A stretch of 47,564 nucleotides of DNA from Thermoplasmatales archaeon (GTDB taxonomy: Archaea > Thermoplasmatota > Penumbrarchaeia > Penumbrarchaeales > Penumbrarchaeaceae): positions 1-47,564 of the forward strand of contig JAUVCN010000008.1 in the NCBI GenBank assembly GCA_030595715.1, written 5' to 3'. Position 1 is the stretch's first letter. Every line of letters starts with the position of its first letter. The notes below the pieces were generated by a model that worked only from the letters and a program-made list of their open reading frames with translations, searched no databases and had not been told where the DNA came from. This document shows positions 7,453 to 16,754 of the stretch, in pieces. The position numbers and the translations under genes were made by a program.

Positions 7453-8043
7453 ATGAGGAATTCGATACTTATCCTTACGGCCCTTGCATTGGCCATGATG
7501 GCAGGGATCCTTGTAACGTTCGATGCAGCTGCTCAAACGGCTGTGATCGATGAGGCTGGAATAACTTACGATAAAGAGACCCCGAAGTATTCGGACACGG
7601 TGACCATCACCGTTCCTGTGGTTTTCGTCGATGCGGAACCGGTAACGGATGGTATCGTTCTGGAATGGAAGCTCTGCACCGATCTAAGCTGCGAGATCCC
7701 GACGAAGACCGTCATGACCGACAATGGAGATGGGACCTATTCAGCAACCATCGGAGGACCGTTTCCCGAAATGGATGCCTTTGCTAATCCTTACGTAGAT
7801 ATCGGATTCACCGTGGAAGTTACCTATACCCCTACCGGGGGCGGGGATGAACAGATGGTTGAATCTGCAGAGATAGAACTGTATTTCGATGAGGATACGA
7901 CCCATACGGATGATGATGACACACACGACGATGACACGGATGACGACGAAGATGAGGAGGAGGATTCTCCAATTGGTTTCGAGGTCCTTCTTATCGGTGT
8001 CATCATCGTAATTGGAATATTCTCATTCAAGAGAAGGAAGTAG
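7453..8043 (+). CDS. Secreted Ig-like protein with acidic stalk and C-terminal anchor
   Basis: 196 residues. A signal peptide covers about 1-28 (cleavage near DAAAQT). A beta-sandwich-like domain follows (about 29-145), then an Asp/Thr-rich stalk (about 150-172), then SPIGFE, a hydrophobic helix and a basic FKRRK end. That tripartite tail resembles archaeal sorting signals of the PGF-CTERM type, although the motif here is IGFE rather than PGF. The start is supported by AGGTG five bases before the ATG and an ATTAATA promoter element about 35 bases upstream. It is probably displayed on the cell surface; no binding partner can be inferred. Confidence 0.8.
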   Translation: MRNSILILTALALAMMAGILVTFDAAAQTAVIDEAGITYDKETPKYSDTVTITVPVVFVDAEPVTDGIVLEWKLCTDLSCEIPTKTVMTDNGDGTYSATIGGPFPEMDAFANPYVDIGFTVEVTYTPTGGGDEQMVESAEIELYFDEDTTHTDDDDTHDDDTDDDEDEEEDSPIGFEVLLIGVIIVIGIFSFKRRK

Positions 8044-8044
8044 A

Positions 8045-9040
8045 TCAGATAGTATTGGTCACCCATCCTATCTCGAGGATATCCAGTATGCGCTGTTTCA
8101 GCTCATCGACTTCCAGCAACAGTATCCCTCTGTTCCCACCGGGAACCAGAACACCGACCCCGTTGGTCTCACCGTCCTCCAGACGGGGGTCCAGAACTCT
8201 CTCGTATGTCAGCCTGGCAACAGAGTCATCTTCTGAGGCAGCGAACATGAAGGGGCGGACGGAACCATAGTTCTCACAGAGCTGGAATACATCAAGAGAA
8301 TAGACATCGAGAAGCGGGGAGAGGATCACGGCAGACATGAACATATCCCTTGACATGCGGGCCACCTGGGAAAAAGCAAGCAATCCACCCCTTCCCACAC
8401 CGATCATGGACCCCATCTCACCTGCATCGGTGTTCTTGTTACCTTCGGTATCCTCACCATGGACCCATCTGTATGCTCCCTGGAGGTCAAGTTCCACACC
8501 CAGCATGTCCGTGGAATCCATCGTGGTCCAATCATATGTGATTTCAGGGGACCTTATGTTGATAAGTGATTCTCCATGACCCCTGAGATCGATGGCAAGG
8601 ACATTGTATCCCTCTCCCTGCAGTTCCCTGGCGTAATCATTCCAGACAGTCCTATCATCACCCACATCATGCACGAGATAAATAGTGGAAGCCCCGATTT
8701 CCGCAGATGAATAGAAGGTCCCGTTGATCACGGCACCGTCGCTTGAAGTGTAGAACACCTCCCTTGGAGCATTCGGAGTGGGATCATCCTCCTGGAAAAG
8801 CGATAACGCAAATAGAGCGACGACAATGAGAATGATCGCTACAAATAATGCGATGACCATGCCCACTATCGCCGACTTTGGGAGCTCCTTGAACACCCTG
8901 CGGGGTCTTTCAACCTTTGTCTCCTTGAGTCTCCTTTTCGGATCCAGATCGGGATGCATCTTGCGATAATGTTTGGTTATGTTCTTCCTCTCGATCATTA
9001 TCGAGCAGTCCGGACATTTCAACTTGGAGGTCTGACCCAT
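8045..9040 (-). CDS. Membrane-anchored alpha/beta hydrolase-like protein, catalytic residues lost
   Basis: 331 residues. It opens with a C2H2-type zinc finger (C9, C12, H24, H29), then a basic linker, a membrane helix (56-82) and an outer alpha/beta hydrolase domain (about 92-325) with recognisable IYLVHD and AIDLRGHGES motifs. The nucleophile elbow reads GVGRG (214-218) where active enzymes have GxSxG, so the nucleophile is Gly216. The usual C-terminal His region reads GGNRG (301-305) with no His. An acidic SEDD (269-272) remains. It is probably a pseudoenzyme, perhaps a sensor linking an outer domain to an inner zinc finger. It is convergent with the gene ending at 8043, 1 base apart. Confidence 0.8.
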   Translation of the reverse strand: MGQTSKLKCPDCSIMIERKNITKHYRKMHPDLDPKRRLKETKVERPRRVFKELPKSAIVGMVIALFVAIILIVVALFALSLFQEDDPTPNAPREVFYTSSDGAVINGTFYSSAEIGASTIYLVHDVGDDRTVWNDYARELQGEGYNVLAIDLRGHGESLINIRSPEITYDWTTMDSTDMLGVELDLQGAYRWVHGEDTEGNKNTDAGEMGSMIGVGRGGLLAFSQVARMSRDMFMSAVILSPLLDVYSLDVFQLCENYGSVRPFMFAASEDDSVARLTYERVLDPRLEDGETNGVGVLVPGGNRGILLLEVDELKQRILDILEIGWVTNTI

Positions 9041-9100
9041 GTTATCATCTCTTAAGTCATGTAAGCATTTATATGGTTTTTGAGGTGGATTGGGATCGAT

Positions 9101-10213
9101 TCACTTCTTTTTGAGGGATAGAAGTACCTTCAGGACCGCTTCTTCGGTATCCATATCATTCAGATCTTGAATATATTCATCGGAGGACCCAATGATGGAA
9201 CGAAGGGCAACCGGAGATCCCTTTGTGGAACGGAATAGCTCCTGTGACAGTAATTCATCGAGACCCGCGGACGTGGCCCTTTCCCGAAAAAGGTCCCATG
9301 CCATGCCCTTGATCTCGATGACAGGTCCCTTGAGGGCGATATCAGCAGAGGTGGTCATGATCAGGTCGATCCCATTGAGTTCAGAGGGCCAATCCTGATC
9401 CCTGATATCCTTAACTTCATTATCATCATGCAGGAGCCTATCTACATCCGGATCGCCTCCTCCAAGCAGTACCAGAAGGTCCCAGGGCCCGCCTTCCAGG
9501 CAGTTTCCCCCACTATCTCCTTTCTCCAGTACCAGGCCCCTTCTGCCCCTTGATCGGGACCAAAGGTCGATCATCTCCATCTTGCCTGAACCCGAGGGTC
9601 CTTTCAATATGGCCATCCCATCCTTTTCCAGCAACCCATCGATCAACACCAGTTCCTCATTATCGAATGTCTGTCCCTTGATGGGGTCCTTGTGAACGTA
9701 TGGCTTCCAACCGTTGGGAAGCAAGGGGCCGGACCCGCAATGACCTATCGATGCGGATGTCCACATAATGTCGTTCCATGGAACGGTCTCCTTCAGTATG
9801 GACAGGAATTGAGGGAGTGGTATGGACCCCATTGACAGCGACACCAACAGGTGATTGATCTCGATATGGACATCCCTTACGGACCCGTGATGTGTCAGAC
9901 CCTCGTCATCGATCCAGTCAAGTTCCTCTTTCTCACATCGATCGATGGCTTCCCTGGCTGCAAGGGTCCCGTTCTCCGTGAGTGAATAGACCTTTACCCT
10001 CCTTGGTCTGCCAGGGGCCCTGCCAAGGTCTTCCGTGATCATCCCACCATTGATCAATGGTTTGAGGGTACGGGGAACATGTGTCCTGCCGATCCCGCAG
10101 CTGGAAGCGATCATATCCTGATCCGATACACCTCCGGACCAGCCCTCCGGCTCGCCTCTGTGGAAAAGGTGGATGAGGACCCTGTCGCCGGAGGTGACAG
10201 GCATGGATATCAT
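9101..10213 (-). CDS. Winged-helix / P-loop ATPase regulator, coupled to pyrG
   Basis: About 370 residues from the ATG at 10213, which overlaps the pyrG stop by four bases; an ATG at 10204 is better spaced from the GGGAGG site. An N-terminal winged-helix domain (LIHLFHRG..., then [15 protein letters not shown], then [15 protein letters not shown]) resembles MarR-like archaeal regulators. A Walker A loop GPSGSGK lies mid-protein, and a later part with IDLIMTTS and STKGSPVAL resembles STAND-type ATPases. It is probably a signal-responsive transcription factor. Coupling to pyrG may be positional only. Confidence 0.75.
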   Translation of the reverse strand: MISMPVTSGDRVLIHLFHRGEPEGWSGGVSDQDMIASSCGIGRTHVPRTLKPLINGGMITEDLGRAPGRPRRVKVYSLTENGTLAAREAIDRCEKEELDWIDDEGLTHHGSVRDVHIEINHLLVSLSMGSIPLPQFLSILKETVPWNDIMWTSASIGHCGSGPLLPNGWKPYVHKDPIKGQTFDNEELVLIDGLLEKDGMAILKGPSGSGKMEMIDLWSRSRGRRGLVLEKGDSGGNCLEGGPWDLLVLLGGGDPDVDRLLHDDNEVKDIRDQDWPSELNGIDLIMTTSADIALKGPVIEIKGMAWDLFRERATSAGLDELLSQELFRSTKGSPVALRSIIGSSDEYIQDLNDMDTEEAVLKVLLSLKKK

Positions 10214-11835
10214 CCCTCCCTGGATCTCTTGTATTTCTTGGCCGCTTCCACAAGCCCCAGGAAAAGAGGTGCCGGCCTCTCGGGCCGGGACAGGAACTCT
10301 GGATGGAACTGACATCCGATATGGTATTGAGCCTCCTTCAGCTCACCTATCTCCATCTTGATATTATCCTCCGATATCCCTGAAAAGATCATTCCCGCTT
10401 CCTGGATCCTGTCGATATATTCCGGATTCACCTCGTATCGATGTCGATGTCGCTCGAATATCTCGGTCTTTCCGTAAAGTTCATGGGCCAATGTTCCCTC
10501 GTTGATCTTGCACTTCTGTGCTCCAAGCCTCATGGATGCCCCCATCTGGGTCACCCTGAGCTGTTCGGGAAGAATATCCACAACAGGATATTTCGTGTTC
10601 TCATCGAACTCGGTCGAGCTGGCCCCCTTCAATCCAATGACATTCCTGCAGAACTCGGCAATGGCCAGCTGCAGGCCGAGGCATATACCAAGGAATGGGA
10701 CATCGTTCTCCCTTGCATACTTGATGGCCTCTATCTTTCCTTCAGTTCCCCTTACTCCAAATCCACCGGGAACCAGGATCCCGTGGACCTTCGAGAGCTC
10801 CTTCATCAGTCCCTTGAGCTCTTCTTCGTAATGTGGTCCCCTTTCAGGTGCATCTATCCAGACCACCTCTATGTTGACACCGGACTTTGCACCTGAATGT
10901 TCGAATGCCTTGTAATGGGAGATATATGAATCCTTCAGACCGGTATATTTGCCCACAAGAGCGATCTTGATCGTCTCTTTCGGGCTCTTGATCCTTTCCA
11001 CGAACTCCCCCCAGGCCTTAAGCTCGGTCCTGTTCTTCTTCAATCCGAGAAGGTCCCTGACATGATCCGTCAATCCCTGCTCGTGGAGGAGCAATGGGAC
11101 CATATAGACCGTTGATACATCGTGCGCAGTGAATACGGCCTCTACCGGCACATTGCAAAACAGGGATATCTTCTCCTTTGTGGATTGTGCCAGAGGTTCG
11201 CTGCATCTTCCGATTATTATGTCCGGAATGATGCCGATCGATCTCAGTTCCTTCACCGAATGCTGTGTGGGTTTTGTCTTCTGTTCCCCCACAACACCCA
11301 TGATCGGGATCAGTGTAGTGTGGATGAAGACCACATCTTTTCCCAGTTCCATCTGGAGCTGTCTTGCCGCTTCGAGAAAAGGCATGGATTCCATGTCGCC
11401 AACGGTTCCACCAAGTTCCACCAGACATACATTGGCCCCTGAGCTCTTGCCAACGTTCGTGATCGTGTTCTTGATCTCCTGAACGATATGAGGAATGATC
11501 TGGACCGTCTTGCCAAGATAATCTCCTTTCCGCTCCTTTTCGATCACCGAACGGTAGATCTTGCCGGTAGTGATGTTATGATCCGACCCGAGTGTCACAT
11601 CCATGAACCGTTCATAGTTTCCCAGGTCCAGGTCAACTTCACCCCCATCGTGAAGAACAAAGACCTCACCATGTTCATAGGGGTTCATCGTACCTGCATC
11701 ACAGTTCAGGTACGGATCGACCTTTATCGCAGTTACAGTAAGCCCGGATCGCTTAAGGAGAAGTCCAAGGGAAGAGGTGGCGATACCTTTTCCCAAGCCT
11801 GACAACACCCCGCCAGAAACAAAGATGTATTTCAT
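10210..11835 (-). CDS. pyrG: CTP synthase
   Basis: 541 residues, the usual length. It converts UTP to CTP using ATP and glutamine in the cytosol. The N-terminal synthetase domain shows [13 protein letters not shown] and [20 protein letters not shown]. The C-terminal class I glutamine amidotransferase domain has the catalytic Cys in FLGICLGLQ and the His-Glu pair in QFHPEF. Both active sites look intact. The stop codon overlaps the ATG of the downstream winged-helix ATPase. A nearby dUTPase-family gene at 1081 also belongs to pyrimidine nucleotide metabolism but is not linked in an operon. Confidence 0.97.
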   Translation of the reverse strand: MKYIFVSGGVLSGLGKGIATSSLGLLLKRSGLTVTAIKVDPYLNCDAGTMNPYEHGEVFVLHDGGEVDLDLGNYERFMDVTLGSDHNITTGKIYRSVIEKERKGDYLGKTVQIIPHIVQEIKNTITNVGKSSGANVCLVELGGTVGDMESMPFLEAARQLQMELGKDVVFIHTTLIPIMGVVGEQKTKPTQHSVKELRSIGIIPDIIIGRCSEPLAQSTKEKISLFCNVPVEAVFTAHDVSTVYMVPLLLHEQGLTDHVRDLLGLKKNRTELKAWGEFVERIKSPKETIKIALVGKYTGLKDSYISHYKAFEHSGAKSGVNIEVVWIDAPERGPHYEEELKGLMKELSKVHGILVPGGFGVRGTEGKIEAIKYARENDVPFLGICLGLQLAIAEFCRNVIGLKGASSTEFDENTKYPVVDILPEQLRVTQMGASMRLGAQKCKINEGTLAHELYGKTEIFERHRHRYEVNPEYIDRIQEAGMIFSGISEDNIKMEIGELKEAQYHIGCQFHPEFLSRPERPAPLFLGLVEAAKKYKRSREG

Positions 11836-11905
11836 CTTGGTACCACTTCACAGTATATAGCAAACAGGTCAATAAAGATTGCCAAGATTCGGACATCATC
11901 TACGT

Positions 11906-13252
11906 TCATTGGCCGGTTCCCACCGGCAGGAAACGGCCGAGATATCCGTCCACCATCCATTTTATCCTGCCTTCGGGATCACGCTTTATCCAGTAGGGGA
12001 CCACAACCCTTCGGGACCATCTCACATCAAAGGTGGAGGGATCAAAAAGGTATCTCACCTCCTGATAGATCGTGGACATCAAGGTCTCCCTTACAAGTCT
12101 ATCCTCGGCATGTTTCTCCCTGACAAGACGGTCCTTCAGAGCCCGGACGTATCCCTTATCATCCTCTTTTGCCTTTTCGATGTTGTTTGCAGGTCCGGCA
12201 CCATCCCAGATGGAAAGGGTCGATCTCAGTTCTTCAGCGAGGGCATCCGGTATGTCGATAAGACCTGCCTTGATGGGATCGTAGAGATACTGCCCCAATC
12301 TGCTCACATGGTCCCCGTCCTCGGACCTGAGGGAATAGGAAACACTGACAAGCAAGTTGGGAACATGTTCCATCTCGATCTCGGTATCGATGGCCGCGCC
12401 AGCTTTGGCACAGGCTTCCTCCCTCGAACATTTGGTCGGCGCCAATGTCGCACCTACCCATGGCCTCTTTTCGGGTGCAGTATCTTCCATTGCACTCATG
12501 AATGGCATATCGAACGAGAATGGATCGACCTTTGCTTCCTCTTCTGGTTTATCCGTCTGTTCGACAACCTCTTCTTTCTCCGGTTCCGGAACCTTATCCT
12601 CTTTCTTCTTCCAATCCTCGAAACCGGCCCATGCCCCTATAAGGATGTCTTCGGGCACATTGGAAACGGCCTGAACATCCTCCTCCTTCTTCTCGGTGGT
12701 ATCCGGGAATGATACCTTTTCCACCTTCAGAGGTACGGCGGACCTCTGTGGTGAAATATCAACTGCTTCTTTCTTGGAAGATCGTTCTGAATGGACATTG
12801 AAGACCGGTTCCGATCCCTTCTCGAACTGCCTCAGTTCTGCAACCGGGTCCACATCACCTGCCTTGAACATGTTCAGGATCCGTTGATGGTCAAATACGG
12901 GTCCTTCCTCCACCTCAACCTCTCCCGTGGAGGTTATCACCTGTTCACCAATGGCAATTGCAAGGGCCATTCTGTCCCACATAGCAGACCCGCCCTTCTC
13001 CAGGGCTTTCTTCGAAGCCCTTTTCAGTTTCTCCGGAGAGATGAAAAGAGTTGAATCGGCCGAAGCGTTCTCTGCCATGGACAGGAACATATCGACCTCA
13101 CCCTCGGTTGCGTTATGGCCAGGGTCCACGTAACCGACTGCCAGTGTGGAGGATCCTCTCTTGAGAAGTAGATAGCTGTTCTCTGGAGAAGATACCATGA
13201 CCTCGTATCCTCTTGATCTGAAGATATCCGATAGTAAGGAGATCAGTTTCAT
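11906..13252 (-). CDS. Hypothetical protein with REase-like N-terminus
   Basis: 448 residues, no signal peptide or membrane helix. The first 110 residues (LLSDIFRSRGYEVMV..., LAVGYVD, ADSTLFISPEKLKRASKKA, MWDRMALAIAIG) resemble the Mrr-like restriction-endonuclease fold, but the usual QxK active-site strand reads LAVGYV, so nuclease activity is doubtful. A low-complexity acidic linker (about 130-260) leads to a C-terminal domain (about 270-445) containing a CSREEAC segment, a long charged helix, and a VPYWIKRD segment. It lies upstream of pyrG on the same strand. I do not recognise the C-terminal domain. Confidence 0.7.
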   Translation of the reverse strand: MKLISLLSDIFRSRGYEVMVSSPENSYLLLKRGSSTLAVGYVDPGHNATEGEVDMFLSMAENASADSTLFISPEKLKRASKKALEKGGSAMWDRMALAIAIGEQVITSTGEVEVEEGPVFDHQRILNMFKAGDVDPVAELRQFEKGSEPVFNVHSERSSKKEAVDISPQRSAVPLKVEKVSFPDTTEKKEEDVQAVSNVPEDILIGAWAGFEDWKKKEDKVPEPEKEEVVEQTDKPEEEAKVDPFSFDMPFMSAMEDTAPEKRPWVGATLAPTKCSREEACAKAGAAIDTEIEMEHVPNLLVSVSYSLRSEDGDHVSRLGQYLYDPIKAGLIDIPDALAEELRSTLSIWDGAGPANNIEKAKEDDKGYVRALKDRLVREKHAEDRLVRETLMSTIYQEVRYLFDPSTFDVRWSRRVVVPYWIKRDPEGRIKWMVDGYLGRFLPVGTGQ

Positions 13253-13315
13253 CCGGTTCCCATCCTTTTCAAACTACAATGGTGAAAAAACATATTAAAC
13301 ATGTCGCAGGGAGGA

Positions 13316-14857
13316 TCAGAGATCTTTCAGTGCATCTCTGAGATCCTCTTCCGATCTCTCAGGTTTCTTCGAGGCCTTTGGTCTCATGGCGAACAGGGGT
13401 TTCCTGGGGGTGCTTCTTTTCCGCTCGACCGGTTCATCGATCCTGATGTCGAAATCATCGTCGGAGGATGCTGGTATCCCTAACTTCTTCTGGGTCTTGA
13501 CCTCTGGTTTCCTGATCTCGGGTAGTTCTATATCGAAATCATCATCCACCTTCTTCAGGTCTAAGACCTTTGCCCTCGGTCTTTCCCGGGAGATCTCACG
13601 TTCCTTTGACATTGCCCTGTCCCTGGAATCCATCTCCCGTTGGATATCCTTTACCGCTTTCTTACGTTCGCGGTCCTCCAGTTTCAAACGCCGTTTCTCG
13701 GCTCTAATGGCGTCGACCCTGGCCCTTCTCTCGGGGCTCTGGGTATAATGATACAGTGCCACGAAAGGAGGTTCCTTCCCTCTTGGAAGCTTTCGCTTAC
13801 GCATTGTCAACGGCCAGATACCGGAATTCAGGAGAATCACGAAAAGTACTACATAGAACATTGCCGCCCAGGCCCATGGAACATATGTGAAATCCAATCC
13901 GAATATGTAGACCATGAAGGTCATTTCATATGAGTGTATTTCCTCCCTCCCCTCATCCCTGGCCTGGTATTTATCGTAATATGAAATTGCCTTTACGCTG
14001 AAATCAACGGTCTCCATTCGCCATTTGATGGTGCTCCTGGGTGCAGTGACGGTTATCCTGGCCCTCCCTTCGCTTCTCGGCCCGATATCAATGGAGGTCC
14101 TGTTGAATTCAAATATCCATCCTTCCTTGGCATATGCTTTCTCGTTGGGGATCGTGAGATCGACCCTTTCATTGCCGTTACCGGTGTTCATCACTATGAC
14201 ATCTATCTCACCACTTCCACCGGGACTGAGGTCCACCATGGCAGGATCGAAGGACATCTGAAGATAATGATAGGGGACGACGTGAACGTAAATGTAGAAT
14301 GGTTCGATGTTCCCTCCATACCATGTTCCGTTCTCCTGGCCTGCATTCCATTGAGATAACCATGTGCCCCATACTTTCACTTTGACCAGGGGGTTTATTC
14401 CTGTGGAATAATCCAGCATTGGAGTGGTAAGGCTGATAGATGCAACGATGGGGATATATTCGATCTTCGTGCCCACTCCCACATTGATGTCATGGACCAT
14501 GGGGTAGATAGAGCCTCTGACAATATCAATATCATCGGATTCAAAGTAGAGACTAATACTGATCCTGTCCCTGAGTGCCTTGGCGGTCCTGTAGACGGTC
14601 AGGTTCCCGAAGAATTGATCAGTGAACCTGCTCTCTCCTGGACCGGTATAGAGCTTGACGACATTTCCCTTCTGATTGGGGCCAGTTGGGAACATCGTGA
14701 TGAACGCTTCAACGTTCCTGATGGCATCAGCATCCTCCAACATATCTTCTTCCAGCACGACATCCAGTACCAGAATGGATGTCAGGACGATCACAGATAT
14801 CGCCATCAACAGTCCGGAAAAACGGACAGTCCTTCTGGATACCTCGATCAGGGACAT
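13316..14857 (-). CDS. Large membrane protein with outer NEW3-like domain and charged tail
   Basis: About 513 residues from ATG 14857, chosen because AGGTGAG lies 5 bases upstream; an earlier in-frame ATG (14914) would overlap the DUF211 gene. A membrane helix near residues 15-33 is followed by about 310 outer residues including a NEW3-like beta-sandwich (LSPGGSGEIDVIVMNTGNGNE), then a second helix (YVPWAWAAMFYVVLFVILL). The cytoplasmic tail of about 160 residues is a charged coiled-coil-like segment (ERRARVDAIRAEKRR...) with repeated DDDFDI motifs. It resembles the giant protein at 17552-23803 in outer-domain type. A structural or cell-envelope role is inference. Confidence 0.75.
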   Translation of the reverse strand: MSLIEVSRRTVRFSGLLMAISVIVLTSILVLDVVLEEDMLEDADAIRNVEAFITMFPTGPNQKGNVVKLYTGPGESRFTDQFFGNLTVYRTAKALRDRISISLYFESDDIDIVRGSIYPMVHDINVGVGTKIEYIPIVASISLTTPMLDYSTGINPLVKVKVWGTWLSQWNAGQENGTWYGGNIEPFYIYVHVVPYHYLQMSFDPAMVDLSPGGSGEIDVIVMNTGNGNERVDLTIPNEKAYAKEGWIFEFNRTSIDIGPRSEGRARITVTAPRSTIKWRMETVDFSVKAISYYDKYQARDEGREEIHSYEMTFMVYIFGLDFTYVPWAWAAMFYVVLFVILLNSGIWPLTMRKRKLPRGKEPPFVALYHYTQSPERRARVDAIRAEKRRLKLEDRERKKAVKDIQREMDSRDRAMSKEREISRERPRAKVLDLKKVDDDFDIELPEIRKPEVKTQKKLGIPASSDDDFDIRIDEPVERKRSTPRKPLFAMRPKASKKPERSEEDLRDALKDL

Positions 14858-14864
14858 TCTACTC

Positions 14865-15155
14865 TCACCTGTCCTGGGGGGTGTCCACTTCCTCGATGAT
14901 CTCTTCACCTGCATAGACAGCGTCCACGGAGTGAACGGAACCGGCCATCTCCTCGATGGTCTTCCGTATCAGACGATAGCTCAGGTTGAAACCTTCAATG
15001 ACCACCTTGATATTCTCCGTTTCCTGATCCACCTCGTTCAGGAAAATGGACACTCCGGAAACGTGTTTAATATCAGATAATCTCTCTGAATATTCGACGA
15101 TATCCGGCTTGTGGGGTTTCAGGACATCAAGGACAATTTTCCTAATTTTTGACAA
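14865..15155 (-). CDS. DUF211 family protein
   Basis: 96 residues, full length for DUF211, a small archaeal ferredoxin-like family. Matching segments are IRKIVLDVLKPHKPDIVE, VSIFLNEVDQETENIKVVIEG and AGSVHSVDAVYAGE. DUF211 proteins form oligomers and have been proposed to bind nucleotides or RNA, but no reaction is known. The gene lies 7 bases upstream of the membrane protein at 13316-14857, so the two may be co-transcribed. The 30-base gap to the divergent ORF is very AT-rich (AAAATTTTCC, TTTTTG) and holds the promoter. Confidence 0.88.
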   Translation of the reverse strand: MSKIRKIVLDVLKPHKPDIVEYSERLSDIKHVSGVSIFLNEVDQETENIKVVIEGFNLSYRLIRKTIEEMAGSVHSVDAVYAGEEIIEEVDTPQDR

Positions 15156-15210
15156 CTTTTTGCCTCCGATATCGAAACTTATTTTATGAAGTGCAAAGGT
15201 ATTGGAGGTG

Positions 15211-15219
15211 GAATATATA
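15211..15219 (+). promoter_or_regulatory. TATA element for the 15285 gene
   Basis: TATATATAG lies about 70 bases upstream of the TTG start at 15285. It sits inside the longer reading frame that begins at 15186, which argues that translation starts downstream of it. Confidence 0.45.
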
Positions 15220-15284
15220 TAGATTGGGTAATCTCGGTCGAAAGATATCTGGCCCCCCCATCCCGGACAATCGGAGGAAGTAAA

Positions 15285-15674
15285 TTGGCATATGGCAAGG
15301 ACCCTTCTTTCATCAGAGGTCTTCTGATATCGTTCCTGATCCTCTTACCATCACTAGTTATTGCTTTGATCCCGGTGGTGGGAGTGTTCTTCGCTTTATC
15401 ACTTGTACCTTATCTATCCGGAGCGGTTGGTGCGAGGTTCGCGCATCCCAAGGATAGGGCCCCACTTTCACTGACATGTGCCATGACCTGGTCGATCATT
15501 GAAACGGCCATCCTTCTGGCATTTTTATCCTTTATCACCAAAAATACCCCGATGGGATTGGTGATCGATGCACCAGAGCTAATGATGATAACAATGATAT
15601 GGCTTGCCAATATCATATTCATGCTTCTGGGATCCTTCCACCCATGGAGGGATCCTTTCGCCGATCTCAAGTGA
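15285..15674 (+). CDS. Multi-helix membrane protein of unknown function
   Basis: 129 residues from a TTG at 15285, chosen because GGAGG lies 7 bases upstream and a TATA box precedes it; the frame is open back to an ATG at 15186 that lacks a ribosome site. Four hydrophobic segments follow: GLLISFLILLPSLVIALIPV, VFFALSLVPYLSGAVGA, TWSIIETAILLAFLSFI, and MMITMIWLANIIFMLLGSF. The short C-terminus (HPWRDPFADLK) is conserved-looking but unassigned. It is convergent with the zinc-ribbon membrane protein at 15678, 3 bases away. Confidence 0.7.
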   Translation: MAYGKDPSFIRGLLISFLILLPSLVIALIPVVGVFFALSLVPYLSGAVGARFAHPKDRAPLSLTCAMTWSIIETAILLAFLSFITKNTPMGLVIDAPELMMITMIWLANIIFMLLGSFHPWRDPFADLK

Positions 15675-15677
15675 CCT

Positions 15678-16754
15678 TCACTGAGTTTGTTGATCTTGTG
15701 GTGATACCGGAGCCTGTTGAGCTACCGGTGGTTGATATTGAGGTTGCGCAGGCACGGGTTGAGCGACAGGAGGCTGTTCCATCTGCCCCTGAGCGATGTC
15801 TGATGGCGACTGAGAGGGATACCCCACCTGAGGTGTGATGGAAGCCTGCTGAGGCTGGCCCTCAGGGGCAATGGGTTGTTCCCCCGGAGGAGATACTTCA
15901 CCCATAGTGGTCCCATCTTGCCAGAATCGCTCCTTCTCCTTCTGTTCCATCTGTTTCCTGGCAGCTTCCCTGAGCATGATCTGCTGATGTCGGAGTTCCT
16001 TGTCCTCCGACAACAATCGTTCCATGGACCTGTCCGCCTTGCCGATTATCCCGATGAGGAACATTATCAGGCCTGCCAATCCTATCAGAAGACCGGGAAG
16101 GATCCATATCCAGCCAGAGAGGAATCCATGTCCCCCCCATGCTGCAAAACCCGGTGATACCGCTCTCTGCTCCAGGAACATATTTGGTCTGGACTCTACC
16201 TTGATAAGGACCCAATCGCCCTTTTCTCCCAGGTCCGTTTCCGAATATATCCATACATTGGATTCATAGTTCACATTCCCTTCCCGGAAAGCATGGACCC
16301 TGTTATCGTCCCCATCTCCATTTATCTCGTACGCTGTGAACTCATTGTATCCATGATTTACGCCCTCATCCCAGGTGGTGTCCTCAAAGGTGGAAACAGC
16401 AGTTATCTCGCCAAAGATCATCTGTTCGCCCCCCTTGACATTGTAGGACCACGCGCCGCTCTCGTAAACAGGTTCCACACCACCGGGAGAATAGACCAAT
16501 AGCATTATGCTGAGATATAGTGTGATCATCAATACGACTCCGATGATCCCGACGATACCTCCAAGGAAGATCATGAAGGGGTTTCTTATCCTCTGGACCT
16601 TCATCTTGTCCATCTTCTCCTGAATATCATCCTGTGTGATCTCAGTGACCTCTACTCCTGGAATGAATGTTAGAGGTGATCCGCAAAAGGAACACTTCTT
16701 GACATCGCCATAATTGTTCTTACCACATTTGGGACATCTGCTCGTCAAGTCCAC
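15678..16754 (-). CDS. Zinc-ribbon two-helix membrane protein with Pro/Gln-rich tail
   Basis: 358 residues. An N-terminal zinc ribbon (CPKCGKNNYGDVKKCSFCG, 8-26) is followed by a membrane helix (about 60-88), an outer domain (about 90-210), a second helix (about 216-238), a charged coiled-coil-like helix (SMERLLSEDKELRHQQ...), and a low-complexity Pro/Gln tail of about 85 residues. The outer domain pattern (MIFGEITAV, YEINGDG, GDWVLIKVE) resembles the two small membrane proteins at the window start, so the three may share one domain. A scaffold or sensory role is possible; none is shown. Confidence 0.75.
   Translation of the reverse strand: MDLTSRCPKCGKNNYGDVKKCSFCGSPLTFIPGVEVTEITQDDIQEKMDKMKVQRIRNPFMIFLGGIVGIIGVVLMITLYLSIMLLVYSPGGVEPVYESGAWSYNVKGGEQMIFGEITAVSTFEDTTWDEGVNHGYNEFTAYEINGDGDDNRVHAFREGNVNYESNVWIYSETDLGEKGDWVLIKVESRPNMFLEQRAVSPGFAAWGGHGFLSGWIWILPGLLIGLAGLIMFLIGIIGKADRSMERLLSEDKELRHQQIMLREAARKQMEQKEKERFWQDGTTMGEVSPPGEQPIAPEGQPQQASITPQVGYPSQSPSDIAQGQMEQPPVAQPVPAQPQYQPPVAQQAPVSPQDQQTQ

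Noticed and set aside
11879-12712. 277-codon (+) frame opposite the 11906-13252 gene
   Set aside because: Composition is unlike real proteins of this window (many Gly, His, Phe, Leu), and it mirrors the codon pattern of the opposite gene.
15186-15284. N-terminal extension of the 15285 membrane protein
   Set aside because: A TATA box lies inside it and a well-placed GGAGG site supports the TTG at 15285 instead.
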